64,000 bases of DNA from Latilactobacillus sakei (GTDB lineage: Bacteria; Bacillota; Bacilli; Lactobacillales; Lactobacillaceae): the NCBI GenBank assembly GCA_002953655.1, contig CP025839.1:1736001-1800000 (forward strand). Direction: 5' to 3'. The position numbers and the translations under genes were made by a program. The notes under the pieces are model-generated. The model was not told the DNA's origin and made no database searches. It saw only the letters and a list, made by a program, of their open reading frames with translations. Shown here one piece after another: positions 52,246 through 61,008 of this stretch; the first letter of the stretch is position 1, and every line of letters starts with the position of its first letter.

Positions 52246-52797
52246 AAATTTATTCATCGTTTTCATGAAATCGTCGTTTTGACACCAATCATCGATTGCT
52301 TCGCAAGCTTGATCAATCGCTTGATTAATCACTGGTGCGCCATCTTTATCAAATGGTGTTAGGACCCAATTGACCACCGTACTTTTTTGCGGATGTTGAA
52401 TCCCGATTTTAAGGCGCTTGAAGGTCTGGCTCTTCGTGTGCGCAATAATACTTTTAATGCCGTTATGACCACCTGCTGAGCCCTTTTGACGGAGGCGCAA
52501 TTTGCCCATCGTTAAATCCATATCATCTTGGATGACTAATAATTCATCAATTCCAACTTGATAGTAGCTCATCAAAGGCCCAACTGAACGACCAGAGTCA
52601 TTCATAAATGTTAGCGGTTTAACTAACAGGATGGTTTCACCTTCGTATTTGAAGCTACCATATTCGGCCTCAAAATCATGTTTATTGAGTGTTACGTTGT
52701 ATTTTTCACATAATTGGTCGATTACCATAAAGCCAATATTATGTTTCGTTTTAGCATATTTACTGCCCGGATTCCCCAAACCAACGATCATCTTCAT
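52240..52797 (-). CDS. pth: Peptidyl-tRNA hydrolase
   Basis: Frees tRNA from prematurely released peptidyl-tRNA. 185 residues from the chosen start. N-terminal MIVGLGNPGSKYAKTKHNIGF with the catalytic His, then KPLTFMNDSG, DDMDLTMGKLRLRQKGSAGGHNG. ATG at 52797 was chosen because GAAGAGGT precedes it; the longer frame adds 13 acidic residues. In the conserved pth-mfd order. Confidence 0.96.
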   Translation of the reverse strand: MKMIVGLGNPGSKYAKTKHNIGFMVIDQLCEKYNVTLNKHDFEAEYGSFKYEGETILLVKPLTFMNDSGRSVGPLMSYYQVGIDELLVIQDDMDLTMGKLRLRQKGSAGGHNGIKSIIAHTKSQTFKRLKIGIQHPQKSTVVNWVLTPFDKDGAPVINQAIDQACEAIDDWCQNDDFMKTMNKFN

Positions 52798-52928
52798 TTG
52801 TCTTACCTCTTCTTCAAAATCGCCGTTATAACGCAAAAATACTGAGAAGTTGCTCTCCCCAGTCGACGTTTGTTATTGCTGTTTATTATACCATACCCCA
52901 TTTTCTTTCTATATTAGGAAATAAATAG

Positions 52929-54005
<1,077 letters not shown>

Positions 54006-54023
54006 TCTCAATTATGGCTAATT

Positions 54024-54064
54024 AAAAAGGTCCGGACAAAGTTAACTTTGTCCGGACCTTTTTT
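54024..54064. terminator. Bidirectional terminator of ldhL and marR
   Basis: Perfect 17-bp stem AAGGTCCGGACAAAGTT / AACTTTGTCCGGACCTT between A and T runs. It faces both the plus-strand ldhL and the minus-strand MarR-family gene. Confidence 0.93.
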
Positions 54065-54088
54065 AGCTACATAAAATCTGCTCGCTTT

Positions 54089-54508
54089 TTAGTTCGCTTG
54101 TTCTAAGGTATGATTGACCATTGTCATCAAATTAATATCATGGTCTTTAAGTTGTGCATCCCAAGTGAGTAATTCCGACTTAATCGACTCATAGATTTTA
54201 ACCCCTTCAGGTGTCGCATTGACCCGCATTAAGCGTTGGTCATCTTGTTCGCCGCGTACCTTGTAAATCAGCTGCTTAGACTGTAAGAGATTTAACTTTC
54301 TCGACACCGCTGGTAATGACGTTTTGAAGAAAATTGCCAATTCACTTGGTGATTTTCTTTCTTCTTCAATAATTTGTTCAATCACTAAGAATTGTTCAAA
54401 ACTAACATCATACTTACGGCTAATTGTATTTAGTTTGGCTGCGATTTGCTGTAATTTTGAGTACCATTCCCCTAACAATTGCATTCTTGTGTCTGCTTTA
54501 TCGACCAT
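54089..54508 (-). CDS. MarR-family transcriptional regulator
   Basis: 139 residues. Winged helix at about residues 45-105 (SPSELAIFFKTSLPAVSRKLNLL and QLIYKVRGEQDDQRLMRV), flanked by dimerisation helices. ATG follows ATAGGAGGTAAG. Targets are unknown; the 659-bp AT-rich gap upstream, with TGTTAA/TTAACA palindromes, is a candidate binding region, and the divergent L,D-transpeptidase gene a candidate target. Confidence 0.9.
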   Translation of the reverse strand: MVDKADTRMQLLGEWYSKLQQIAAKLNTISRKYDVSFEQFLVIEQIIEEERKSPSELAIFFKTSLPAVSRKLNLLQSKQLIYKVRGEQDDQRLMRVNATPEGVKIYESIKSELLTWDAQLKDHDINLMTMVNHTLEQAN

Positions 54509-55167
54509 TATCTTACCTCCTATATAAATTAGTATTTTTTAATTTTTCGCTGTACATATACGGCATATACCATTTTGAATTCCATTATCTATTCAGCCCC
54601 GATAATTAGTTACCGAAATACCTATGTATAAAATATTAATTATGATTAAAATATTTAATATTTATTTTCACACTTCATTTATAGCTATTTCCCTTCTGAA
54701 AATCGCAGTGTCCAGATTTTTCAGAATCGCTAAACTGCTTATCTAGAGCCTTTTTAATATTGTTAACAACACTTATCATATCGCAATACTATATCGTTGA
54801 CAATAGTTAATTGTTAAAATATTAACACAAAATATTAATAGCATTAATATGTTTATTTATTTTTTATTCTATCATTCGAAATTTCTTCACAAACATCATC
54901 TCTACTTATCAAGGTATTAGTTTCTACTGTGAAATCAGAGCGAGACCACTTTTATCCTAATAACCATTCATCCGATTTTAATAATTGCGCCTACCCCCAT
55001 TAGATTGTTAAGCCCTTTAGCTGTTGTTCCTTAAAATTATCTAATAATCAAGCTTTCATATTTCTTTTTAAGCCGCTTTCTAGTATGCTTACTATTAGTT
55101 AACGTCCTTTGTAATTAAAAACTATTTAGGGTATGATTAATCTATCAGAAAGATTGGAGTTGATGTT
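54509..55167. other. 659-bp AT-rich intergenic region
   Basis: No convincing gene. It is very AT-rich with many AATATTAA-type motifs, TTGTTAACAA (54760-54769) and a TGTTAA-N4-TTAACA palindrome (54812-54827). A plus-strand promoter, TTGACA (54797-54802) and TATTAA (54820-54825) with 17-nt spacing, overlaps the palindrome. It could drive the downstream gene with a long leader of about 330 nt, or a small RNA. Confidence 0.5.
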
Positions 55168-56547
55168 GTGAAGGTTTCAAAGAAAACTTATACCGCTTTG
55201 GGCATCGCAGCCGTTATTTTAATCGGTGGTTATTCGGCCATGAGTTTCCACTACAACAAAGTATTTTTACCAAACACGGTAGTTGCTGGCACCAACATTA
55301 GCGGTAAGTCCCCTGCCGAAGCTAACGACGCATTACTCAAGCAAGTCAATCACCAAAAGTTTACATTAAAAGAAGATCAAGCCACGCGTTTATCTTTTAC
55401 CGCCAAGGAAGCTGGCTTTAGTCATAACTTCCAACCCCTTTTGAAGAAGATTCAAGCTTCACAAAACGGTTGGACTTGGCTTGGTCATCAGTTAAGCAAT
55501 CCAAAGAAATTGCAATCTGAAAATGCCCTTATTTTAAATCAACAAACTTTTAAGCAATTCACAGACCAAACAGTTGCCAAGCTAAATACTAATCGTACGG
55601 CTTCTAAGAATGCGACGATTAAGTTAGTTAATGAAAATTTTGAGATTATTAAAGAAGTCAATGGTAATCAAATTGATCAGGCGAAATTCGCCAAAACAAT
55701 CAATACAGCCATTAACCAAGGGAAGACTACGATTAATTTAAAGCAGGACTATACTGTGCCAACTATTAAATCAACCGATTCAGCGCTTCAAAAAACAGCC
55801 CAGAAAATGGCGACGATTAGTAATGAAAAAATTCATTATTCAGTCAACGGTAACGAATTTACAGTTCCTAAGGCCACTATTCAAGGTTGGCTAGTCAATA
55901 ATGATGGTGCGGTATCACTTAATAAAACCGCCGTTTCCAACTACGTTTACCAACTCAAGACAAAATATGATACCTACGATAAACCATTAACTTTTAAATC
56001 AACCAAACAAGGAACAGTGACTGTGCCTGCTGGCATTTACGGCTGGAGCATTTCTCCGGCTGATGAAATCACTGCCCTCATGAAAGAAGTCCCTGAAGGC
56101 AAAGACTTCTCGCGAACTGCCGTTATCCGCGGTTCCGGTATGGCCCAAAAAGATCGCAGTGTTGGTTCAACCTACATTGAAATCGATAAAAAAGCGCAAC
56201 ATATGTGGCTCTATCAAAACGGTAAAGTCACAATCCAAACCGATGTCGTGACAGCACGACCACCCCAAACAACGCCAAGTGGTGTTTGGAGTATTTGGAA
56301 GAAAGAACGAAATGCTACTTTAAAAGGAACCAACTTTGACGGTGTTAGTGAGTACGCTAGTCCTGTTAACTACTGGATGCCAATCGACGAAACCGGCGTT
56401 GGTATTCACGATTCGCCATGGCAACCTAAATATGGTGGTACTTGGTATCAAGAACATGGCTCACACGGCTGTATCAATACCCCACCAACCATTATGGCCC
56501 AACTTTACAATACCGTTAGTGAAGGTATTCCAGTGGTTGTCATCTAA
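55168..56547 (+). CDS. L,D-transpeptidase (YkuD fold) with peptidoglycan-binding-like domains
   Basis: 459 residues. An N-terminal signal-anchor helix (ALGIAAVILIGGYSAMSFHY) precedes two PG_binding_4-like domains (about 45-300) and a C-terminal YkuD domain. The catalytic Cys is in HGSHGCINTPP near residue 435 and an invariant His in GVGIHDSP. It would cross-link or modify peptidoglycan stem peptides outside the cell. The start is GTG, with TTGGAG upstream. A terminator follows. Divergent from the MarR-family gene over a long AT-rich gap. Confidence 0.93.
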   Translation: MKVSKKTYTALGIAAVILIGGYSAMSFHYNKVFLPNTVVAGTNISGKSPAEANDALLKQVNHQKFTLKEDQATRLSFTAKEAGFSHNFQPLLKKIQASQNGWTWLGHQLSNPKKLQSENALILNQQTFKQFTDQTVAKLNTNRTASKNATIKLVNENFEIIKEVNGNQIDQAKFAKTINTAINQGKTTINLKQDYTVPTIKSTDSALQKTAQKMATISNEKIHYSVNGNEFTVPKATIQGWLVNNDGAVSLNKTAVSNYVYQLKTKYDTYDKPLTFKSTKQGTVTVPAGIYGWSISPADEITALMKEVPEGKDFSRTAVIRGSGMAQKDRSVGSTYIEIDKKAQHMWLYQNGKVTIQTDVVTARPPQTTPSGVWSIWKKERNATLKGTNFDGVSEYASPVNYWMPIDETGVGIHDSPWQPKYGGTWYQEHGSHGCINTPPTIMAQLYNTVSEGIPVVVI

Positions 56548-56556
56548 AACAACTTA

Positions 56557-56606
56557 AAAAAGGTCCTAAAAAGCAATTCATGCGATTGTCTTTTTAGGGC
56601 CTTTTT
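56557..56606 (+). terminator. Terminator after the L,D-transpeptidase gene
   Basis: AAAAAGGTCCTAAAAAG pairs with CTTTTTAGGGCCTTTTT around a 16-nt loop. Confidence 0.85.
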
Positions 56607-56728
56607 GAATCTCATTAATATTTAATTGTTTTTTCGCCAAGTCGAAAAACTAGTTATTTTAATTAAGGCAATGGTATGCTATGATTACATCAGTATATGA
56701 GAGAATTTTAATCTAAGGAGAAATGCTT

Positions 56729-57409
56729 ATGTTAATCAAATCCCTAGTGTTACCCAAAGAACGTCTAACCACAATTGAAGAATCCGTGACCCTCGAAGAG
56801 GCCTTAACCATTTTGGAAGATTCCGGTTACCGTTGTGTGCCGGTTTTAGATGCCAGTGGTAAGATCTTCCGTGGCAATATTTATAAAATGCACATCTACC
56901 GGCATAAATCTCAAGGAGGCGACATGCAATTGCCCGTTACCAGCCTCTTGAAGAATATGACAAAGTATATTCCGGTTGATGCGCCATTTTTCAAGGTCTT
57001 CTTCAACATCAAGGATTTACCTTACATCGCCGTCTTAGATGAAGACAGTAATTTCTTTGGTATTTTAACGCACAGTACCCTCCTTAACATGCTTTCAGAA
57101 GCTTGGAACTTAGAACTCAGTAGTTATGTACTCACGGTCCTTTCGGCCGGTGAACAAGGGGATTTGGTTGCCATGTCGAAAATTATCGCTAAGTACACCT
57201 CAATTGCTAGCTGCATGACCTTAGATGCTAAACAAGACGAATTCGTTCGGCGAACACTCTTCACACTGCCTAGCGGCTTAGATATCGAAATCCTTAAAAA
57301 AATTACCAATAAGCTTGAGAAAAAAGGGTTTAAAGTGCCCGAAATCGATGACTTACAATCAGGTAAAGTTCTTCGTAACGATTCTGACGAAATTGAAAAC
57401 GTGATTTAA
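56729..57409 (+). CDS. cbpA: CBS-domain protein, probable cyclic-di-AMP-binding protein CbpA
   Basis: 226 residues. Two N-terminal CBS motifs (VTLEEALTILEDSGYRCVPVLDASGKI; quoted in part as EDSGYRCVPVLDASG, and LPYIAVLDEDSNFFGILTHSTLL) are followed by an ACT-like C-terminal domain of about 90 residues. This layout matches CbpA, which binds c-di-AMP in Listeria and LAB; the effector target is not known from sequence. The second ATG (56729) was chosen because AAGGAG is 8 bases before it; the first would be 2 bases away. Its 3' end is followed by four tandem hairpin elements. Confidence 0.85.
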   Translation: MLIKSLVLPKERLTTIEESVTLEEALTILEDSGYRCVPVLDASGKIFRGNIYKMHIYRHKSQGGDMQLPVTSLLKNMTKYIPVDAPFFKVFFNIKDLPYIAVLDEDSNFFGILTHSTLLNMLSEAWNLELSSYVLTVLSAGEQGDLVAMSKIIAKYTSIASCMTLDAKQDEFVRRTLFTLPSGLDIEILKKITNKLEKKGFKVPEIDDLQSGKVLRNDSDEIENVI

Positions 57410-57419
57410 ATTAAAAGAA

Positions 57420-57535
57420 GTACGTTTCAGGCAGTTATATTGTAGCGATTTAGCCTAATCCCGTGAATAAGTGATATGGTCGATTGTTTACGAGACGTAG
57501 CTAACTGCAACAATATGCCTGAAAAAGCACATTAA
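57420..57535 (+). repeat. 3'-UTR hairpin element, tandem copy 1
   Basis: About 115 nt starting 10 nt after the CBS-gene stop codon. GTACGTTTCAGGC pairs with GCCTGAAAAAGCAC; ATATTGT pairs with ACAATAT; GTGAATA pairs with TGTTTAC. Ends GCACATTAAA. Stem sequence differs from copies 2-4 but pairing is kept. Confidence 0.75.
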
Positions 57536-57542
57536 AGAGGAA

Positions 57543-57658
57543 GTGCGTTATCAGTGCTTAGCTTTTGAGCATTTGCAGAACTTAGCGAATTGGCGATGAA
57601 ATCACCGGTTTGATAAGTTTAGCAAAGCGCCGAAAGCTACTGACAAAAGCACGTTTAA
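57543..57658 (+). repeat. 3'-UTR hairpin element, tandem copy 2
   Basis: Type-A sequence, nearly identical to copy A behind nadE. GTGCGTTATCAGT pairs with ACTGACAAAAGCAC; apical GGCGAT/ATCACC; ends GCACGTTTAA. Confidence 0.8.
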
Positions 57659-57666
57659 GAAAAGAA

Positions 57667-57783
57667 GTGCGTTTGAAACGGTTGGACTTTGAGCATTAGC
57701 ACAGCTCGGTGAATAACTGCTGTAGGCAGTTGTTTGACGAGTGACGCTAAGCGCAGAAGTCAGTTTCAAAAAGCACGTTTAAA
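57667..57783 (+). repeat. 3'-UTR hairpin element, tandem copy 3
   Basis: GTGCGTTTGAAAC pairs with GTTTCAAAAAGCAC; inner AGCTCG/CGAG and apical AACTGC-TGTA-GGCAGTT. Contains GACTTTGAGCATTA, shared with copy D behind proC. Ends GCACGTTTAA. Confidence 0.78.
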
Positions 57784-57790
57784 AAACAAA

Positions 57791-57906
57791 GTGCGTTGTC
57801 AGTGCTTAGCTTTTGAGCATTTGCAGAACTTGGCGAATTGGTGATGAAATCACCGGTTTGATAAGTTTAGCAAAGCACAGAAAGTTACTGACAAAAGCAC
57901 GTTTAA
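57791..57906 (+). repeat. 3'-UTR hairpin element, tandem copy 4
   Basis: Type-A sequence, differing from copy 2 and from copy A at only a few positions. GTGCGTTGTCAGT pairs with ACTGACAAAAGCAC; apical GGTGAT/ATCACC; ends GCACGTTTAA. A conventional terminator follows at 57927. Confidence 0.8.
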
Positions 57907-57926
57907 CCCATCAATGTTCGAATAGT

Positions 57927-57975
57927 AAAAACGGCGCTAAAGACAAAATCACTTTTGTCCTAGCGCCGTTTTTTT
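57927..57975. terminator. Bidirectional terminator
   Basis: AAAACGGCGCTA pairs with TAGCGCCGTTTT, enclosing GACAAAA/TTTTGTC, then T7. Ends the CBS-gene/hairpin-array transcript and, on the other strand, queT. Confidence 0.92.
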
Positions 57976-57979
57976 GCTA

Positions 57980-58501
57980 TTATATTTGTCGTTCAAAATG
58001 TAAAACTTGGTCAATCGCATACATAATCGGTGCGGTAATTGTCATGATAACGGCTTCTGAAATCGCCAACGTAGCATAGGTTGGCCAGAATGGTACTTGT
58101 GTTTTAGCTGTTGAACCGGTTAAAACAATCATCCAAGCAATCATGAACATCGATACCGTGAATAAGATGATATTGACTAACATCTTTTGCCACGTTTTCT
58201 GCAGATGGGGCATTACCAGTGTTAGCACTAATAACGCCAACAAGGTTTGGCCGCCACCAAATAAGGTATCCAGAATTTTATTTTCAGAGCTAAAGAAGAA
58301 ATTGAAGACGAGCACGCCGCCAAAGACACCCCATAAATATTTTTTATTGAAGACCACCAGATGGTTTAAGCCTTCTGACACCCGGAACTGAATGGGACTA
58401 GAAGCAAGGCCTAGCACCCCTGGAAATAGTGATAATACGACATATAACGCAGCCACTAATCCGTTTAAGATCACACTCCGCAAACGATTTTGATTGGTCA
58501 T
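57980..58501 (-). CDS. queT: Queuosine precursor ECF transporter S component QueT
   Basis: 173-residue membrane protein with five to six helices (AALYVVLSLFPGVLG, GGVLVFNFFFS, TLLALLVLTLVMP and others). The N-terminal LRSVILNGLVAALYVVLS and SPIQFRVSEGLNHL are typical of the QueT family. It captures a queuosine precursor and depends on a shared ECF energising module encoded elsewhere. A preQ1-I riboswitch directly precedes its ribosome site, which supports the substrate. ATG follows AGGAGGA. Confidence 0.93.
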   Translation of the reverse strand: MTNQNRLRSVILNGLVAALYVVLSLFPGVLGLASSPIQFRVSEGLNHLVVFNKKYLWGVFGGVLVFNFFFSSENKILDTLFGGGQTLLALLVLTLVMPHLQKTWQKMLVNIILFTVSMFMIAWMIVLTGSTAKTQVPFWPTYATLAISEAVIMTITAPIMYAIDQVLHFERQI

Positions 58502-58510
58502 TTAATAATC

Positions 58511-58550
58511 CTCCTAGTTTTTTAGCGTGGGATGGTTACGAACCACGTTT
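58511..58550 (-). ncRNA. preQ1-I riboswitch controlling queT translation
   Basis: On the minus strand: P1 stem ACGTGG.../CCCACG with loop GTTCGTAACCAT, then the A-rich tail CTAAAAAACTA running directly into GGAGG. This is the compact H-type pseudoknot layout of preQ1-I. Because the tail abuts the Shine-Dalgarno, ligand binding should block ribosome access. Confidence 0.88.
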
Positions 58551-58570
58551 TTTCAATGCGATTACTATCA

Positions 58571-58600
58571 TAGCACATCTGAACGTTCGATACCAAAAAG
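58571..58600 (-). promoter_or_regulatory. Promoter of queT
   Basis: TTGGTA followed after 18 nt by TATGAT on the minus strand, with an extended -10 TGC before TATGAT. It lies just downstream of the mazF terminator and just upstream of the riboswitch. Confidence 0.6.
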
Positions 58601-58630
58601 AAAGAGCCTCAGGTACCTGCCCTGTGGCTC
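58593..58630 (-). terminator. Terminator after mazF
   Basis: GAGCC-A-CAGG pairs with CCTG-A-GGCTC, followed by TTTCTTTTT on the minus strand, 18 bp past the mazF stop. Confidence 0.85.
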
Positions 58631-58647
58631 TTGCACTAACTTATGTA

Positions 58648-59013
58648 TTAAGGATTCAAAACAGGTTGGAGCCCAACGCTAATCGTTAACGCGCGATCAA
58701 CTTGGCGCATCTTCTCAGCAACCAAATGCGTCACTTTGTCCTTAAGACGTTGTTTATCAATCGTCCGGACTTGTTCCAACAAGATGACAGAATCCCGCTC
58801 GACCCCATTGGCCTTGGCTGTGATACCGACATGCGTTGGCAACTTTGGCTTTTGAATCTTCGCCGTAATAGCTGCCACGATTACTGTTGGACTGTGATGA
58901 TTACCCACGTCATTTTGAATAATTAACACGGGGCGCATCCCACCCTGTTCTGATCCTACTACTGGTGATAAATCTGCATAATAAATATCACCGCGTTGTA
59001 TCAATTCTCCCAC
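58648..59013 (-). CDS. mazF: MazF/PemK-family endoribonuclease toxin
   Basis: 121 residues, the size of MazF. N-terminal [29 protein letters not shown] is the family signature (quoted in part: [19 protein letters not shown]), with RGD and SEQGG at the RNA-binding/catalytic surface; [20 protein letters not shown] follows. It cleaves mRNA at short motifs when freed. GTG start after GGAGGGA, 14 bp behind the antitoxin gene. The alr-mazE-mazF order is widespread in Firmicutes. Confidence 0.95.
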   Translation of the reverse strand: MGELIQRGDIYYADLSPVVGSEQGGMRPVLIIQNDVGNHHSPTVIVAAITAKIQKPKLPTHVGITAKANGVERDSVILLEQVRTIDKQRLKDKVTHLVAEKMRQVDRALTISVGLQPVLNP

Positions 59014-59027
59014 TTCTATCCCTCCAA

Positions 59028-59294
59028 TTAGGATAAATCAACTGTGCGAATGCGGGCGTATGCCTCACTTTCACATGCATTGAATTCAGCGGCGATTTGA
59101 CTATTAAGATTGGCCATTTCGACATAGCCGTTAATGACGTTATCAACCTTGGTTTGCCGGGTTGCCATAAATTCATGAATGGCATCTTGAATCAAATCAT
59201 TCTCATCAAGGCCGTAAACCTCGCAACAGGTTTTAATCTCTTGTACTAATTTAACGTCTAAGTTAACGGATAATTGTTCGTGGTTAGCTTCCAT
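59028..59294 (-). CDS. mazE: MazE-like antitoxin (ribbon-helix-helix)
   Basis: 88 residues. N-terminal [28 protein letters not shown] (quoted in part: [17 protein letters not shown]) forms an RHH DNA-binding fold like B. subtilis EndoAI. The C-terminal half is acidic, as needed to occupy the MazF groove. The second ATG was chosen because GGAGG is 9 bases away; the first, two codons earlier, is only 3 bases away. Upstream of mazF on the same strand and downstream of alr. Confidence 0.88.
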   Translation of the reverse strand: MEANHEQLSVNLDVKLVQEIKTCCEVYGLDENDLIQDAIHEFMATRQTKVDNVINGYVEMANLNSQIAAEFNACESEAYARIRTVDLS

Positions 59295-59375
59295 CTTCAT
59301 CAGCCTCCGAAATCAACACTTTTTAACCTGTATTTATCCTAACACAGAAATGAAGATAAGCAAAATTGTTAAGCG

Positions 59376-60518
59376 CTAGTCTTCATTCAATCCGGTATAA
59401 ACACGGGGAATCCGATCTGATAAATCACAAATAATTTCATAATGAATTGTATCGGCATACTCAGCCAGCTCTTGTAGCGTGATTTCATCGTCGCCACTCT
59501 TACCAACAAAGACTACTTTCGTACCGACTGGATAACGTTTTGGTAAACGAATCATCATTTGATCCATACAGATGCGGCCCACAATTTCACACCGTTGGCC
59601 ATCCACCAAAACAGTTGACCCAGACATTCGTCTCAACCAGCCGTCAGCATACCCCATTGGAATTGTGCCAACCCATTCACCCTCAGACGCTTCATAAGTC
59701 GCACCGTAGCCAATTTTACTACCAGCTGCGACTTGTTTAACAAAGACTAGTTCCGATTCAATCCCAAGCGCCGGCTTCAGCGGATAGGGTAAATCCGGGA
59801 TGGCCGCACCCGAAGGATTGAGGCCATATAGACTAATGCCCATCCGAATAACATTGCCATTACATGCCGCATGCCATAAACTAGTTGCTGAGTTAGAAAC
59901 ATGGACAAATCTAGGTTTTTTAGGCAAAACGGCCACTAATTGATTAAAACGGGCGCTCTGTTCCTTAAAATAAGTATCATCAGGATCGTCGGCTGTGGCA
60001 AAGTGCGTGAATACCCCTTCAAAATCGAAGTATTCAGGATGTGCTTTCATAAACGCATCAGCTGCTAGTAATTCAGCTTCGTCTCTAAAACCAATCCGTC
60101 CCATACCACTATCAATGCCTAAGTGGATGTGAAGCGGATGGAAATAAGGCACTCGCTGTGCAATTTCAGCCGCTTCTTGCAACCATTCAAGCGATCCAAC
60201 GGTCAATGAGATTTGATTAGCAGCGGCTAATTCAATTTCGCTAGGTTGGGTGATTCCGAGAACCAAGATGGGTTCTGTAAAATTAGCCTGACGCAACGCC
60301 AATGCTTCATCTAATAACGCCACACAAAAGCCTGACGCACCTGCCGCTTGTGCGACCTCAGCCACAGGAATCAACCCGTGCCCATAAGCATTAGCCTTCA
60401 ATACTGGAAAAATAACAGTATCTGTCCCTTCAAGATGTTTTAATTCGTTTTGAATATTTTCATAAATTGCATTTTGATCAACTAAAATGCGCGTTGGTCG
60501 TAAGTAGCCGACTGTCAT
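59376..60518 (-). CDS. alr: Alanine racemase
   Basis: PLP-dependent interconversion of L- and D-alanine for peptidoglycan and teichoic acid. 380 residues. PLP-lysine motif FPVLKANAYGHGLIP near residue 39, HIGIDSGMGRIGF (read here as HLGIDSGMGRIGF), and the C-terminal catalytic Tyr region SKIGYGATY with CMDQMMIRLP. ATG follows AAAGAGGT. The acpS-alr pair is 3 bp apart, a conserved Firmicutes arrangement. Confidence 0.97.
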   Translation of the reverse strand: MTVGYLRPTRILVDQNAIYENIQNELKHLEGTDTVIFPVLKANAYGHGLIPVAEVAQAAGASGFCVALLDEALALRQANFTEPILVLGITQPSEIELAAANQISLTVGSLEWLQEAAEIAQRVPYFHPLHIHLGIDSGMGRIGFRDEAELLAADAFMKAHPEYFDFEGVFTHFATADDPDDTYFKEQSARFNQLVAVLPKKPRFVHVSNSATSLWHAACNGNVIRMGISLYGLNPSGAAIPDLPYPLKPALGIESELVFVKQVAAGSKIGYGATYEASEGEWVGTIPMGYADGWLRRMSGSTVLVDGQRCEIVGRICMDQMMIRLPKRYPVGTKVVFVGKSGDDEITLQELAEYADTIHYEIICDLSDRIPRVYTGLNED

Positions 60519-60521
60519 GTC

Positions 60522-60875
60522 TTAACCTCTTTCCAAAATAACTTCTGCAATCACGAGGGTTGCTGTATGTGAAAGCGAAACGTGAACCGCCCCATCAAAT
60601 AAATCCTGTTTGATGTAAGGTTTACCTTGCGGATCATTCAGCGTTTCCACCGCTTGGAGTTTCACCTGACCAATCCCCGTACCGTAGGCCTTACTAAAGG
60701 CTTCCTTAACGGCAAAGCGGCCAGCTAAAAACTCTAGTGCTCGCCGCCCCGTATAATGATTGAACAGTTCGAATTCGGTTGCCGTTAATACTTTTTCAGC
60801 AAAACGACTATTTTTTGCTTGTGCCTTTTCAAATCGATCGATTTCAGCTAAATCAATTCCTAATCCAACTATCAC
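60522..60875 (-). CDS. acpS: Holo-[acyl-carrier-protein] synthase
   Basis: Transfers phosphopantetheine from CoA to ACP. 117 residues from the chosen start. N-terminal GIDLAEIDRFEKA with the Mg2+ Asp, and LAGRFAVKEAFSKAYGTGIG, then VSLSHT. GTG at 60875 was chosen because TAGGGGC precedes it and it gives the family length; a longer frame adds 14 residues with no match to AcpS. Translationally close to alr (3 bp). Confidence 0.95.
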   Translation of the reverse strand: MIVGLGIDLAEIDRFEKAQAKNSRFAEKVLTATEFELFNHYTGRRALEFLAGRFAVKEAFSKAYGTGIGQVKLQAVETLNDPQGKPYIKQDLFDGAVHVSLSHTATLVIAEVILERG

Positions 60876-60965
60876 AATATTCGCCCCTAGTTGCCTATTT
60901 TCTATTAAGTTTACCACAAAGCAGATGCGGAAAAAACTTACAGCTCTGTCACATCATGATATGAA

Positions 60966-61000
60966 AATAGCGTCCCACCAAAATTGGTAGGACGCTATTA
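60966..61000 (-). terminator. Terminator after cshA
   Basis: AATAGCGTCC pairs with GGACGCTATT, then TTTT on the minus strand, just past the helicase stop codon. Confidence 0.85.
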
Positions 61001-61008
61001 AACGTTAA

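Noticed and set aside
57543-57906. Hairpin array as an insertion sequence or MITE with target duplication
   Set aside because: No transposase-like open frame and no obvious flanking direct repeats were seen; mobility by a trans-acting enzyme cannot be excluded, so it is reported as a structured repeat instead.
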